This document shows positions 33,296 to 43,522 of a stretch of DNA of 64,000 bases, in pieces. Each line of letters opens with the position of its first letter. The stretch's first letter is position 1. The position numbers and the translations under genes were made by a program. The notes below the pieces were generated by a model. That model ran no database searches and was not told where the DNA came from. It saw nothing but the letters and a program-made list of their open reading frames with translations. The stretch is from Turritopsis dohrnii (Eukaryota > Cnidaria > Hydrozoa > Anthoathecata > Oceaniidae), in assembly GCA_027922465.2 (NCBI GenBank), contig BQMF02000001.1, positions 124,001-188,000 on the forward strand. The letters are read 5' to 3'.

Positions 33296-36269
33296 ACAAC
33301 CTCCAGTACCGCTTCCACTGGCAGAAAACTGGGTGAATTTGGAGGATCTTACTCGAGTTCATCCTTCTGTAAAACGTCTGTTTTCAGGGTGGCAGATTCC
33401 AACTGCACCTTTAGCAGGACGACTGAAACACTTTTGCCCAGCTTGGGAAAAGTTAACACAGGACAAAACTCTCCTGTCAATAATAAATCAAATCCCTTTA
33501 ATTTCAGATCCAAAGCCAAAACAGTCAACTCACAAACCTACCTTAAATCTGTCAGACACAAAATTAATAAATCTGGAAGTGGAGGAGATGTTGAGAAAAG
33601 GGGCCATTTCGAAAGTCTTTCCATCGGAGGGTCAATTATTGAGTTCTGTATTTTTGGTACCAAAGAAAGATGGAGGAAATTGGCCTGTTATAAATCTGAA
33701 ACAACTAAACAAATTTGTTCCTTATGAGCACTTCAAAATGGAAGGTTTGCATTCATTGAAATTCCTTTTGAAGAAAAACGATTGGATGTGCAAATTAGAT
33801 CTGAAAGATGCATATTTCACTGTTCCCCTTCATGAATCATCCAAGAAATTTGTGAGGTTCGAATGGTCAGGAAACTTGTACGAGTTCCTCTGCCTTTGCT
33901 TTGGTTTGGGTCCAGCTCCCAGAATATTCACCAAGCTATTAAAAGTTCCCATTGCTATGTTGAGACGCCTGATGATACGGATTGTAATTTATCTGGACGA
34001 TATGTTGATTTTAGGACGGTCCCGAGAGGAAGTCCTAAAGGCAAGAGACACAGTCATTTTCCTGTTACAAAACCTGTGTTTCATTATAAATTTGAAAAAG
34101 TCTGTTCTGGAGCCTACTCAAAAAGTGACTTTTCTGGGTATGATTGTGGACTCAGTGACAATGACTCTGTCTCTGCCAGGGAACAAGGTTCTGAATATAC
34201 AAAAACAATGTCTGGGTTTGTACAAGAGAAAAGTGGCCACTGTCATGGAATTGACTCAATTGATAGGAATTTTATCTTCCACCATCCAAGCAGTGTTACC
34301 AGCTCGTCTGGAATTTCGTTTTTTACAACAACAACAGATCCACAGTTTGAAAGTGTCGCAATCTTATGCCACTCAGGTACATTTGAGTCAAACTTCCCTG
34401 GACAAACTTCTGTGGTGGGTTCACAATTTAACCCTGTACAATGGACGTTCTCTTGTGCAACCTCAGGCCCAGGTGTTGTTACAAACCGATGCCTCCCTGA
34501 TGGGCTGGGGTGCAGTCTGCCAAGGCACCAAGACAGGGGGGATGTGGTCTCAAGCAGAGCAGATCTTGCACATAAATATTTTGGAACTAATGGCTATAAA
34601 ATTGTCTCTTCTATCCTTTTACAAAATGAAAAGGTTCAAGTCCGTTCACATTCAGACAGACAACATGACTGCTTTGTCTTACCTTTCAAAAATGGGGGGA
34701 ACAAAGAATGTGTTGATGATAAATTTAGCCAAGGAGATTTGGGAGTTCCTTTTGCAGCATCAGATCACAATTACTGCAGAATACCTGCCAGGTTCTCTCA
34801 ATATCAAAGCAGATTGGGAATCTCGACACACACAGGACTTGGCAGAGTGGAAGCTGTGTCCAACAATTTTCAAAAAATTATGTCAGAGAGTAGGTCAGCC
34901 AGAGATAGATTTATTTGCATCCCGTCTCTCTCATCAAATTCCGATTTATTATTCTTGGAAGCCAGACCCACACAGTCAGGGTGCAGATGCTTTTCTTTAC
35001 CGATGGGATCAGAAATGTCTTTATGCATTTCCCCTTTTTGCTCTGATTCACAGAGTGTTACAGAAGGTAGAGGAAGAAGAAGTGCCCCTTCTACTTCTGG
35101 TCACACCAGCTTGGCAGTCTCAAACATGGTACCCAGAAGTATTACGTCTGTCAGTAAGACACCCATTTCTTCTTCCTCAGAGGAAAAATCCAAAGGGAGA
35201 GAATCATCCTATGTTAATTGCAAACAATCTACAACTAGCGGTGTGGATAATTTCAGGAAACGCCTTCTGGAGGAGGGAATTTCATCTGAGGCTTCCAACC
35301 TCATTGTTTCGTTTCAGACGAAAAGGTACTAATGCAAATTACTCATCGTCCTGGAATAAGTGGGCTCGCTGGTGTACTGAACAACAAGTTGATCCATTTC
35401 AGTGCCCTATAAGTTATGTGTTGAATTATCTAGCTGATTTGTTTAAATGTAATTACGAGTATAGGACTATTTGTTGCCACAGGTCTGCTATTTCGGCATT
35501 CCATGACAAAATTGATGGGAGGCCGGTTGGAGAACATCCTAAAGTGAGTTCCCTTATTTCAGGAGTGTTTAATGAAAAGCCTCCTCAACCAAAACATACT
35601 TTTGTTTGGGATGTACAGATTGTTTTGAATTATCTTAAACAAAATTTAAACGACAATGAGCAAATCTCTATGAGATCTTTATCTTTAAAACTCTCTATGT
35701 TATTAGCTCTGACTTCAGCTTCTAGGGTATTAGGTATTCATCATCTGGATACAAAGTTTATGATTAAATCTGATGATCAGTATAAATTCACTTTTCATAA
35801 ACTTCACAAGTCTTGGAGACAAGGCCAATCCAACCCTACAGTTGTTTTTGCAAGTTATCCTGATGATGAAGATCTATGTGTAGTTAAAGCTTTAGATAGT
35901 TATTTGCAACGTACCAAGGATTGGAGGGAAGAAAGTGGCGCCTCTCAATTGCTGTTGCGCACAGTCAGACCTTATGAAGGCGTTGCAAGCTCTACCATAG
36001 CTAGTTGGATTAAATCAGTTCTTAAAGATGCAGGAATAGATACACATACTTTCTCTGCCCATTCCACTAGATCGGCTTCAATTTCTAAGGCGGAGCAGTC
36101 AGGGTTGTCTGTCAAACAAATTTTAGAAAGAGGATCTTGGTCTCATAAGTCCACATGGCAACGATTTTATAGGAAAAAAATTGTTAATAATGTACAAACA
36201 AGCTTCCAGAACTCTGTTTTAAGAAGCACAAGGGTGCTGAAGAAGGAGATCTGGGCTCCACTAGCTTAG
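33036..36269 (+). CDS. DIRS polyprotein: reverse transcriptase, RNase H, tyrosine recombinase
   Basis: An uninterrupted 1077-codon frame. RT lies at about residues 170-400, with VFLVPKKDGGNWPVINLK, KLDLKDAYF and the active-site box YLDD (about 319-322). RNase H follows at about 475-600, with LLQTDASLMGWGAV, ILELMAIKL and IQTDNMTALSYL. A linker typical of DIRS contains EIDLFASRLSHQIP and YSWKPDP. The tyrosine recombinase occupies about 760-1060, with the first arginine in TSASRVLG (about 892-899), HSTRSAS (HxxR, about 1009) and the terminal tyrosine in FYRKK (about 1045). All catalytic residues that I can recognise are present. The true start is uncertain because the frame overlaps gag. With gag broken, this copy may be mobilised only in trans. 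Confidence 0.93.
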   Translation: MTLNYLGKHIVTTWQRFQSLSDKMRIQWLVGAPHLLLVVESGQGPFRQAPHINKEVVRGVINTTQGNHSTTKVTPFQKLEKNPFLNKQPPVPLPLAENWVNLEDLTRVHPSVKRLFSGWQIPTAPLAGRLKHFCPAWEKLTQDKTLLSIINQIPLISDPKPKQSTHKPTLNLSDTKLINLEVEEMLRKGAISKVFPSEGQLLSSVFLVPKKDGGNWPVINLKQLNKFVPYEHFKMEGLHSLKFLLKKNDWMCKLDLKDAYFTVPLHESSKKFVRFEWSGNLYEFLCLCFGLGPAPRIFTKLLKVPIAMLRRLMIRIVIYLDDMLILGRSREEVLKARDTVIFLLQNLCFIINLKKSVLEPTQKVTFLGMIVDSVTMTLSLPGNKVLNIQKQCLGLYKRKVATVMELTQLIGILSSTIQAVLPARLEFRFLQQQQIHSLKVSQSYATQVHLSQTSLDKLLWWVHNLTLYNGRSLVQPQAQVLLQTDASLMGWGAVCQGTKTGGMWSQAEQILHINILELMAIKLSLLSFYKMKRFKSVHIQTDNMTALSYLSKMGGTKNVLMINLAKEIWEFLLQHQITITAEYLPGSLNIKADWESRHTQDLAEWKLCPTIFKKLCQRVGQPEIDLFASRLSHQIPIYYSWKPDPHSQGADAFLYRWDQKCLYAFPLFALIHRVLQKVEEEEVPLLLLVTPAWQSQTWYPEVLRLSVRHPFLLPQRKNPKGENHPMLIANNLQLAVWIISGNAFWRREFHLRLPTSLFRFRRKGTNANYSSSWNKWARWCTEQQVDPFQCPISYVLNYLADLFKCNYEYRTICCHRSAISAFHDKIDGRPVGEHPKVSSLISGVFNEKPPQPKHTFVWDVQIVLNYLKQNLNDNEQISMRSLSLKLSMLLALTSASRVLGIHHLDTKFMIKSDDQYKFTFHKLHKSWRQGQSNPTVVFASYPDDEDLCVVKALDSYLQRTKDWREESGASQLLLRTVRPYEGVASSTIASWIKSVLKDAGIDTHTFSAHSTRSASISKAEQSGLSVKQILERGSWSHKSTWQRFYRKKIVNNVQTSFQNSVLRSTRVLKKEIWAPLA

Positions 36270-36371
36270 TGTAGTGGAGGCGATTAGGTTGTAAGGATTC
36301 AGTATTAGATCGATTGAGATTTTATGAAATAGAATGTAGGAATTACGTCAGGGCGCGCAGATCTAATACTG
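36242..36371. repeat. DIRS internal complementary region
   Basis: 36242-36330 is the reverse complement of the left terminus. 36333-36371 (AATGTAGGAATTACGTCAGG ... GATCTAATACTG) is the reverse complement of parts of the right terminus (36712-36724 and 36760-36783). The two blocks meet with only AG between them, as expected of the template joining the two ends. Confidence 0.88.
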
Positions 36372-36693
36372 CCCTCCCTCCCTCCCGCGCCTTACAGAAA
36401 ATGATTATTATTCATTTTATAGGCAAGTATTACAACAACAAACTGCGACGAGGATCCAGCTGGCATCGCTGACAGTCTTGTATATATTTTATGCGGTGTT
36501 AATGTCTACTAATACATTTACCTATCAGTGATTTTGAATTTTGCTTATTTTTCTTTTCAAATTATCCGGCTGGTCTTTCATGTCTCGCATACCACCTCAC
36601 ATGAATCTCTTAGATTAGTCTGGTCTTATCATTAAATAATTAGAATGTTCTGCGTACGTTTTCGCAGAACATAGGAGCTTCTATGTCGGTCGC

Positions 36694-36783
36694 CGATTAG
36701 GTTGTAAGGATTCAGTATTAGATCTTCTTTCGATTTTATTCATAAAAACATTGCGCTGTGCGCCCTGACGTAATTCCTACATT
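36694..36783. repeat. DIRS right terminal repeat with outer extension
   Basis: Begins with the 31-bp core CGATTAGGTTGTAAGGATTC... (36694-36724) and ends with GCGCCCTGACGTAATTCC at the outer edge. The outermost 24 bp (36760-36783) are complementary to 36333-36356. Confidence 0.85.
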
Positions 36784-37540
36784 TTTTTGGATAAAATATT
36801 ACCCTTTCTTAATATAACGGCAAAATGTGGAATAAGCCCTGGGAACCAAGTTGAAATTTTATTGTATATTTATTTATTTATTCAAATGGCTCTACAAGAT
36901 AAAAACATCTTAAAACAAAAGAATAATCAGCTGCGAGTTTGTGTGCGTAGCCATTGAAACAGTTTAATATCTAAATTTTTAAAAGTTAAGAATCACATGC
37001 ACACAACATAATAAAACATTTTTGTTCATTTTTTTCCAAATCATCGAGTTTTCAACATAAAATTTAAAAACTCCCGATAGATAACATTAATAATTATTTC
37101 ATAACGTCTCATAAAACGTAACTCATACAGTTAAGAAATTAAAAGTATTTGCCGAGTGGAATAAGCAACAACAGCATAGGATCTCTAAAAAACTTGACTT
37201 TTCATTTATTTATTTCACGATAATAAATAACATTTAATAATGTTGTTATAAGCATTAGAAGTTTTCGAACACCTCGTGTATACGCGACTTGAAAAGCGAT
37301 TCATGTTAATTGACACCTATGAATAATAGCATGCATGTTTCGCGATCGCACGAAAGGGTGCAAGTGAGTTTAATTGTTAAAACATGAAGTTAACATAACA
37401 ATAGAAAATATTTAACTTCGTGTGATAACAATGGACACATGAACATTCTTGCATTTTCTTTGTGTAAACATTAGATATTACACGAAGTTATAAATCTCGT
37501 GTGCATGTAAAGTTTCATGTGAACGGTACTATAGTTCCAT
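36784..37540. other. No gene seen
   Basis: AT-rich sequence between the DIRS element and the mini-exon pair. No supportable feature. Confidence 0.4.
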
Positions 37541-37860
37541 ATTGCCAGCATCAGTGCAAATTACAGATAATAATCATAACTAACCACGTTGCTATTTCTT
37601 TTTCAGAAATTACAGAAAAAGCAAATGAAGTTGCTATTACCTCAGCACCAACACCTGGGGAAGGTTAAGTTCTATATCTTAGTAGTTACATATTGCCAGC
37701 ATTAGTGCAAACTACAGGAAATAATCATAACTAATGATTTCGCTATTTCTCTTCTAGAAGTTACAAAAACAGCAGATAAAGTTCCTGACATCTCAGCACC
37801 AGTGGAAGGTAAAAAATCTATATCATTATAGTTATATAATTGTCAGCATCAGTGGAAATT
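37541..37860 (+). repeat. Tandem pair of mini-exon-like units (151-bp period)
   Basis: Two similar segments sit between good splice sites. The first, 37607-37663 (57 nt), has acceptor CTTTTTCAG and donor GTTAAG. The second, 37758-37808 (51 nt), has acceptor TCTCTTCTAG and donor GTAAAA. Both enter and leave in phase 1 and read EITEKANEVAITSAPTPGE and EVTKTADKVPDISAPVE, so the peptide similarity is as strong as the DNA similarity. The intron flanks repeat as well (ATTGCCAGCAT.AGTG at 37541, 37690 and about 37837), with a third intron copy lacking an exon. Thr/Ala/Pro-rich peptides suggest an extracellular stalk. The parent gene is not identified. Confidence 0.6.
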
Positions 37861-38224
37861 ATTTGTAACAAGATGCCCTTACGGGCAGAAGGATTTCTGC
37901 AAAATCAGCTGAAGTATGAAAATGGAAGACTAACAATAACATTCTTGAAACTTGAAAGATAGGTGGGGATTGTGACACACAAATTAAAATGAGATTTGTT
38001 ATTGAAATTTTGAAGTTAAATATGTTCAAACAGCTGGCCAAAGGTGTGCTACCAGTGAAAATTTTCATGACTAAATGATTTGAAATTATATGTTGACTCT
38101 TTTGAATGTTTGAATGAGAGTGAGAAATGTAAAAAGTACTTTTATAATTACATAAACAATACACAAATTACATATAAAAGATACGCATGACATAACAATC
38201 AACCCAAAATGACCTAATTTAATC
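37861..38224. other. No gene seen
   Basis: AT-rich sequence with no supportable feature. Confidence 0.35.
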
Positions 38225-38227
38225 TAA

Positions 38228-38983
38228 AGGCTGAAATACACTATCATTTTTCAATGATCATTTTTCAATGATGCATTCCAATGACATTGAAAATTAAAAA
38301 TTTCGGCGCAAATACACTATCATTGAAAATTACAAACATGGATCCTAAGGAAGAAACAGCAGCTGCTCTCGTTGTTTATATTTTATCAAAAAAAGAGAGT
38401 TGAACGTAGAAAACCAAACAAAAGTGCATTCGGTAAAGGCATGGCTAAATAGACGAAATGAACTTGGCATTTATAATACCCTCAAGCATGAACTACGTGT
38501 GGGGGAAATCGCAGAAAATACGAGATTTTTAAGAATCAAACCGAATATTTTCGATGAGCTGCTCAATCTCATAGACGTTCATATTACGAAAAAAATACGA
38601 GACCCAATCCCTGTCCAAGTTAAAGCACATTGTCCCAGTTCATCCCTGAATTTTGCGAAGCTATTTACATGCGATAAAACTCCTCCAAATTTCAATTAAT
38701 GTTTCAGTTGCTTCTTGCGTCTTCATTTTCCGCGTGTAAAAGTCTTCAAAATGTTGTTTTCACATCGCGTGCAACGAACACGTGCACCAAAACAATGGAT
38801 TCGATTCGAAACAATAGAAAAAAAATGACATTGAAAAATTAAAAGTTGAACATGTTCAACTTATCATTTTTCAATGTCATTGAAAATTAGAGTGTAAAAA
38901 ATGACATTTTTTCCTGAATACACTGTCATTTTTCAATGATAATTGAAAAATGATCATTGGAAAATGATAGTGTATTTCAGCCT
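38228..38983 (+). mobile_element. Internally deleted PIF/Harbinger element with TAA target duplication
   Basis: Terminal inverted repeats start AGGCTGAAATACACTATCAT at both ends, with subterminal copies of TCATTTTTCAATGA. The element is flanked by TAA at 38225-38227 and 38984-38986, the 3-bp duplication typical of PIF/Harbinger. Inside is the N-terminal part of a HARBI1-like transposase, from ATG at 38338 (MDPKEETAAALVVYILSKK), then WLNRRNELGIYNTLKHELRV and RIKPNIFDELLNLI. This is broken by at least two frameshifts and lacks the DDE domain. Confidence 0.88.
38338..38699 (+). pseudogene. Harbinger transposase N-terminal remnant
   Basis: Homology passes through three frames: MDPKEETAA..., then VERRKPNKSAFGK, then KAWLNRRNELGIYN to HITKKIRDPIPVQ. 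After that it dissolves before any catalytic residue. Non-functional, and evidence for the class of the surrounding element. Confidence 0.75.
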
Positions 38984-39079
38984 TAACACAATAGAAGAAA
39001 AGTTTATAAAAATTCTTTTAGAAATTCGAAAAGGTTGAATGATCTTTACAAGGCATGCCGAAAGTGTACTATGTAAAAC

Positions 39080-39300
39080 TTTATTGCATATATACATCTG
39101 AATGACATGAAACATTGTTTATTTTGGGTATACAACATACGATTAAGTTTATATTGATCTTTTCTGATATCACAGTGATTACGTATGAAAATCATGTAAT
39201 ATGCTTTAAACATTTGATATGTACTTCCAATCTTCTTAATTACATACAAACAGAATTCCCAATGTTGCAAATACAAAAAATAATCAAAGATCTTGATCAT
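39080..39300. repeat. Dispersed repeat, copy 1 of 2
   Basis: Aligns loosely with 40285-40500. Shared strings are acatctgaatga, attgatc.tttctgat, gtgattacgt/gtaattacgt and caatctt.ttaattac. The spacing is about 1.2 kb. An old direct duplication, possibly remains of terminal repeats. Confidence 0.5.
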
Positions 39301-39956
39301 TAAAAGTATATGCTCTATAAATTTATACCAAAATTTACCAAAATTTTGTATTGTGTTACTAATAGTACAGTAATTTGAATTTATACACAGAACATTTCAA
39401 TTTGCCAGGATGATGATCAGGGCTACATTACAAAACAAAACGCGATTATAGAAAAAACATCAACAAACAAATCAACAAACATAACATAATAATAAATACG
39501 TATTTTATACTGACGCTCGACCCACACACAAGCCACATACAAACAGGAACAAATTCACAACAGATAACATGAGCAAATAAAAACGTTCAACTACAAAGAA
39601 ACATATCAACTGTGACTAACAATACAATACGACATTAACACTACATACACGGGTCCACACAGCACGTAAAAATTGAACACAACGTAATTGTTCATTAACA
39701 ATCGTGATTAGGAAGATCATTCGTAAATGGGGGCATTGTCAGTATATCTTAGCTAAACAATCATCAAGCAAAAGTGGTGCAGAGCTGAGGAGAAAAAGGT
39801 GTTAAAGTATTACAACCCAAACAAGAAACAAAAAAATTCTTTCGTATCTAGAAAGGCTTAAACATTGAAACATTTTCCCCTAATACAAACACATAGCTCT
39901 TTGACTCAAAACTTCTGAAGTTGCAACTTTTTAGTTAGAAAAGAATTATCACACTA
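39301..39956. other. No gene seen
   Basis: AT-rich sequence between the two copies of the old repeat. Nothing supportable. Confidence 0.35.
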
Positions 39957-39965
39957 CAAGTGTAC

Positions 39966-40203
39966 GGTCAGTGAAAGATTCCATACCGTAAAACCAGATC
40001 TGAGAGTATGTTTATCTAACAATTCAAACTTCTCGGTGAAAAGTCTCTTAAAAGTGTTTGGAAGAACGAGTCATCACGTGACCAAATACTCGTCATCCCA
40101 AACAAATGTAACAAGGTTTTAACCATAAAGATTTGATGGTCTGAAATTGTTAGATAAACTTACTCTTAGATCTGGTTTTGCGATATGGAATCTTGCACTG
40201 ACC
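39966..40203. mobile_element. Hairpin MITE with 9-bp target duplication
   Basis: 238 bp bounded by inverted arms of about 70 bp (GGTCAGTGAAAGATTCCATA at the left; the right end is its near complement). They are flanked by CAAGTGTAC at 39957-39965 and 40204-40212. Nine-base duplications are typical of Mutator-like elements. No coding sequence. Confidence 0.85.
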
Positions 40204-40284
40204 CAAGTGTACGTACTCCCCAGAGCTTCATGAAAGCATAATTGACACTACAAAAACTTTAAACTATATATACCACCAGACCTA

Positions 40285-40500
40285 TATTTATTAACATCTG
40301 AATGAAAAATACTTACTTTATTTTGGAATAAAGTATACAGAATAATGTTAAGTGTACATTGATCATTTCTGATTTCAAAGTAATTACGTGAGTATATCAT
40401 ATACATACTTCAAAGATTGCTATCAATCTTCCTAATTACCGGACTAATTTCAAACAAAAAAGTAAACACAAATTTTGATCATGAAAAATACAAAACTGAA
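40285..40500. repeat. Dispersed repeat, copy 2 of 2
   Basis: See 39080-39300. It retains ttactttattttgg, gtatacagaataatgttaag and cttcctaattac in the same order. Confidence 0.5.
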
Positions 40501-43500
40501 AGTTGAATGTTTTTTACAGGATGTGAAGTGTTTCGAATTATATATCAAAATTAGGAAGGCTGTCCATAATTATAGACATTGATAACCTAAAAACTACTGA
40601 TCACCGACAAAAAACAATACTGCATTTCAAAGCATTATACAAGCTAAAGATATAAAAAGTGATGCTGAGCAGGCAGACATTTGGAGCTGAGATGGAACTT
40701 AAGCTGAGCTGTACGCATCATGAGCTTAAAAAACATTACAGCCCACATTTGAAACGAACATTGATCTTTTTTTAGAAAAAATCTCAGACATTAGTCACAA
40801 AAACATTCTATTTATAAAACGAAACGAAAAATCTCCATTGAATCATAACAATATAATGTAAGATAATAATAAATTACTGCTACAAATTCTATTCTTCGTC
40901 TTCAGTTTTGGAAATGTGCTTCTAATTTTACTGACTAAAGCTGCTTTGGGATCCTTTTGGTTGGTTATTTGTTGTGAGTTTCTTCTTCGACTGAAATGCG
41001 TGACTTTGACTTTGGCTTCGTGTAAACATTCGCACGAGATTTCAAAAAACCGCTAGGTTTGGACAGCAGAAAAAAAAAAAGAAAAACAAAGCCGGTTTTA
41101 AAGTATTTCTTGCTTTCGCAGAAATCCAATAATCATAATTATTCGTCTCTTAAATTTCTCATTATCAAGATTTCAGGGCATATCGACGAGCCCATCCTGG
41201 CCTCCTTTCCCGACAGGCTTTCCGCTTTTGGAAGCACAACAGCGGTCGGGATAGAGCAGGCTTCCACTGAAGAAAGAAATCATCACAAGAAGTCCTTGAA
41301 AGGGTTAACAGCGGAGGAAAAAAAAAAAAAAAAAAAAAAACAGCACAGGAGGTCCTCGCAACCATTAACAATGGAGGGGCAATTATTACTTGTTTTAAAT
41401 GTTGATACTAGTGCACTAACACTAGTATTTATTTTTGAGATTTATTTTAATAAAGGCTATTATATACTTGCATACACTTAAGTGTTTTATACTCACTTAT
41501 TATTATTTTTTGAAGACTGATTTTCTTGTATATTGAGATGATTTTCCTTTAAACGCCCAGTTACGAACAATTGTCAACGCTAATGAAGTGAAAGGCCAAA
41601 TGTGTGTTTCAAAGTTTATTGATACTGAAAATAGAAAATAAAAAGCAGCAAATTTCGATTAAATGTCAAATTCCACAGAGAAACACTGTATGTTTATGTG
41701 ATGACTTCTTATCTTGTAGTTTGAGATGTTAGATTAAGATTATTTTGTTGGATCAAAAGAGTGAAGTACATCTTCAATTGATTATACACAGTGTTATCTT
41801 GAAAATCCTGTAGATTCAGGATACAATCATGTTGTTCTACCACCAAAAAGGGATCCAAGTCTTCCTAACTTCTTTGTTTTGGACCCTTGGATGCACAATG
41901 TTTGTGAGCTTTACTGTCCCTAATACAGATTCAAGTTAACACATGGTATGTGGAAGGATAAGAACAGCTACTTGTAAAAACCCTTGTTTAGTTTACAACA
42001 TCAATTCGAATTGTTTACTTGTTCAGAGACTTAATAATTATATATTTCCCCGTAGGACGAAATATATGTTAAAATCGGCATTTTCCTTCTCCTTCTTCTT
42101 CTTCTTCTTCTTCTCCGTTCACTTTTATAGCCGCGGTTCAGTATTGAATTTTCGCCTAGCCAAAGTAATGATGTTTTGTTATTGAACAATGTTATGATGA
42201 TGATTAGTAATTAATTTGCTTCGAACAGCAAACCATTGAAACCGTGGTATCAGTGAAAAAGTGAAATTTCATTATCAATAGCCAGGCTGAAGATTTATTT
42301 TCATTTTACATCCTGATATAATGTAGCCCAACTGAACTGAAAGCACGATGTACCAGCCATAATAAAGGAAACCCTTTTCATGTGGAGAACAACCAGTTCA
42401 ACTAGTTTGTTAATTCAAAAAGTACATACAAAAACAGCAAGTAAAAACGTGATGTCGTATATGCAATAAGAAGTTCAGAAAACCAATTACGTATAATTTT
42501 AAAACACAGGATTGAGACACATAATAACTTGAAAGAATCTGGTCGAGTGTGCTTCCCTGGATAGTCATTTTAATCCAACAACAGAAACATAGTTTACTAT
42601 GGATTAATTCCATGGTCACGTATACTGTTTTGATACTGTATATCATGTTTTATTTTGCAAAATTTAATTATACTGTCAATTTTCCTGTACGAACAACGAA
42701 CGTAACAAAACACAATATATACAAATGACTGTCTGTAAATTAAATCAAGCCGGAACACGAATTTCTACCTACAGCTATGTAGTGATTTGGTTATGGATAT
42801 GTATTTTCACTACCAAAGTTTTTTTTTCCATTTGGGAATTATATATGAAGGTCATTTTTACCACAAAATAAACAATGAGTGTGTGAACATATTTTTTTGA
42901 ATACCTGAGTTTTATAAATTGTCACTTTAAGCCCATCTTTTTTATGAAAATAACTATTCTGTCCTAAATTGAAAGTTACACGTAGTATTTGTTAGTAGAG
43001 ATTTTGATTGCTTTTGATAGTTATTTGCTTATTATGTCTGCCCGAAAGTATACATCAAAATTAGGTTTTTACAGGTTTTGTTTTTTTGTACAGAAAGCCT
43101 GTATATATACAAATTTGATTGTATAATGTAAGATAGTTTTATCCAAGTTACAAAAAGCAAGTGTTCTGTTAAATTAAATTGTTTACCGTGATTTTATGGT
43201 ATAAAGGATAGGAAACTTGTCAAGCTTCTGCAACAATAAAGATCATACATATATTATGATGATGAAATTGTCTTACACATTGATGAGGTTGTTGATATGC
43301 AGTTTTTTAAGGGGAAATATTAGTCGCATTCAGTTCTTATAATTTTTAGCTACATGTCCATAGTAACTTCTCAGTCACTTTTTAACTCCTCTACTTTTAA
43401 GAGAAACCTTATCATTTGACCGTGAACAACTTCATTTCATAATAAGTTCAAAGAAAGTTTTTTTGTGGTATTAAATTCAATGTGAGTATCAGATTGATGA

Positions 43501-43522
43501 TAGTTATACTGTAATTATTTAA
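40501..43522. other. Mostly non-coding; one odd GC-richer patch at 41170-41400
   Basis: After a TTTCAG at about 41176, a frame reads HIDEPILASFPDRLSAFGST, then EERNHHKKSLKGLTAEE, a run of lysines from an A22 tract, and SSQPLTMEGQ. A 40-bp piece (cacaagaagtccttg...ggttaacagcgg) recurs after the A-tract in altered form. It is richer in GC than its surroundings. It could be an exon or an inserted repeat; I cannot decide. A CTT microsatellite lies at 42086-42115. The rest shows nothing. Confidence 0.35.

Larger units (their letters stand above)
32179..36783 (+). mobile_element. DIRS-type tyrosine-recombinase retrotransposon, structurally complete
   Basis: A 4.6-kb element with every DIRS hallmark. 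A left terminal repeat begins at 32179. A right terminal repeat (36694-36783) contains the exact inverted copy (31 bp, 36694-36724) of 32198-32228, plus an outer extension of roughly 35 bp absent from the left end. An internal complementary region (36242-36371) joins the reverse complement of the left end (89 bp, perfect, 36242-36330) to that of the right end (36333-36371). Such a region is thought to guide circle formation in DIRS replication. Coding parts are a gag-like frame, then RT, RNase H and tyrosine recombinase in one frame. No target duplication is visible, as expected for recombinase-mediated insertion. No DNA methyltransferase domain is seen between RNase H and the recombinase. Confidence 0.92.

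Noticed and set aside
41165..41371. Minus-strand frame opposite the A22 tract
   Set aside because: Its phenylalanine run is the antisense of the A-tract; no splice or homology support.
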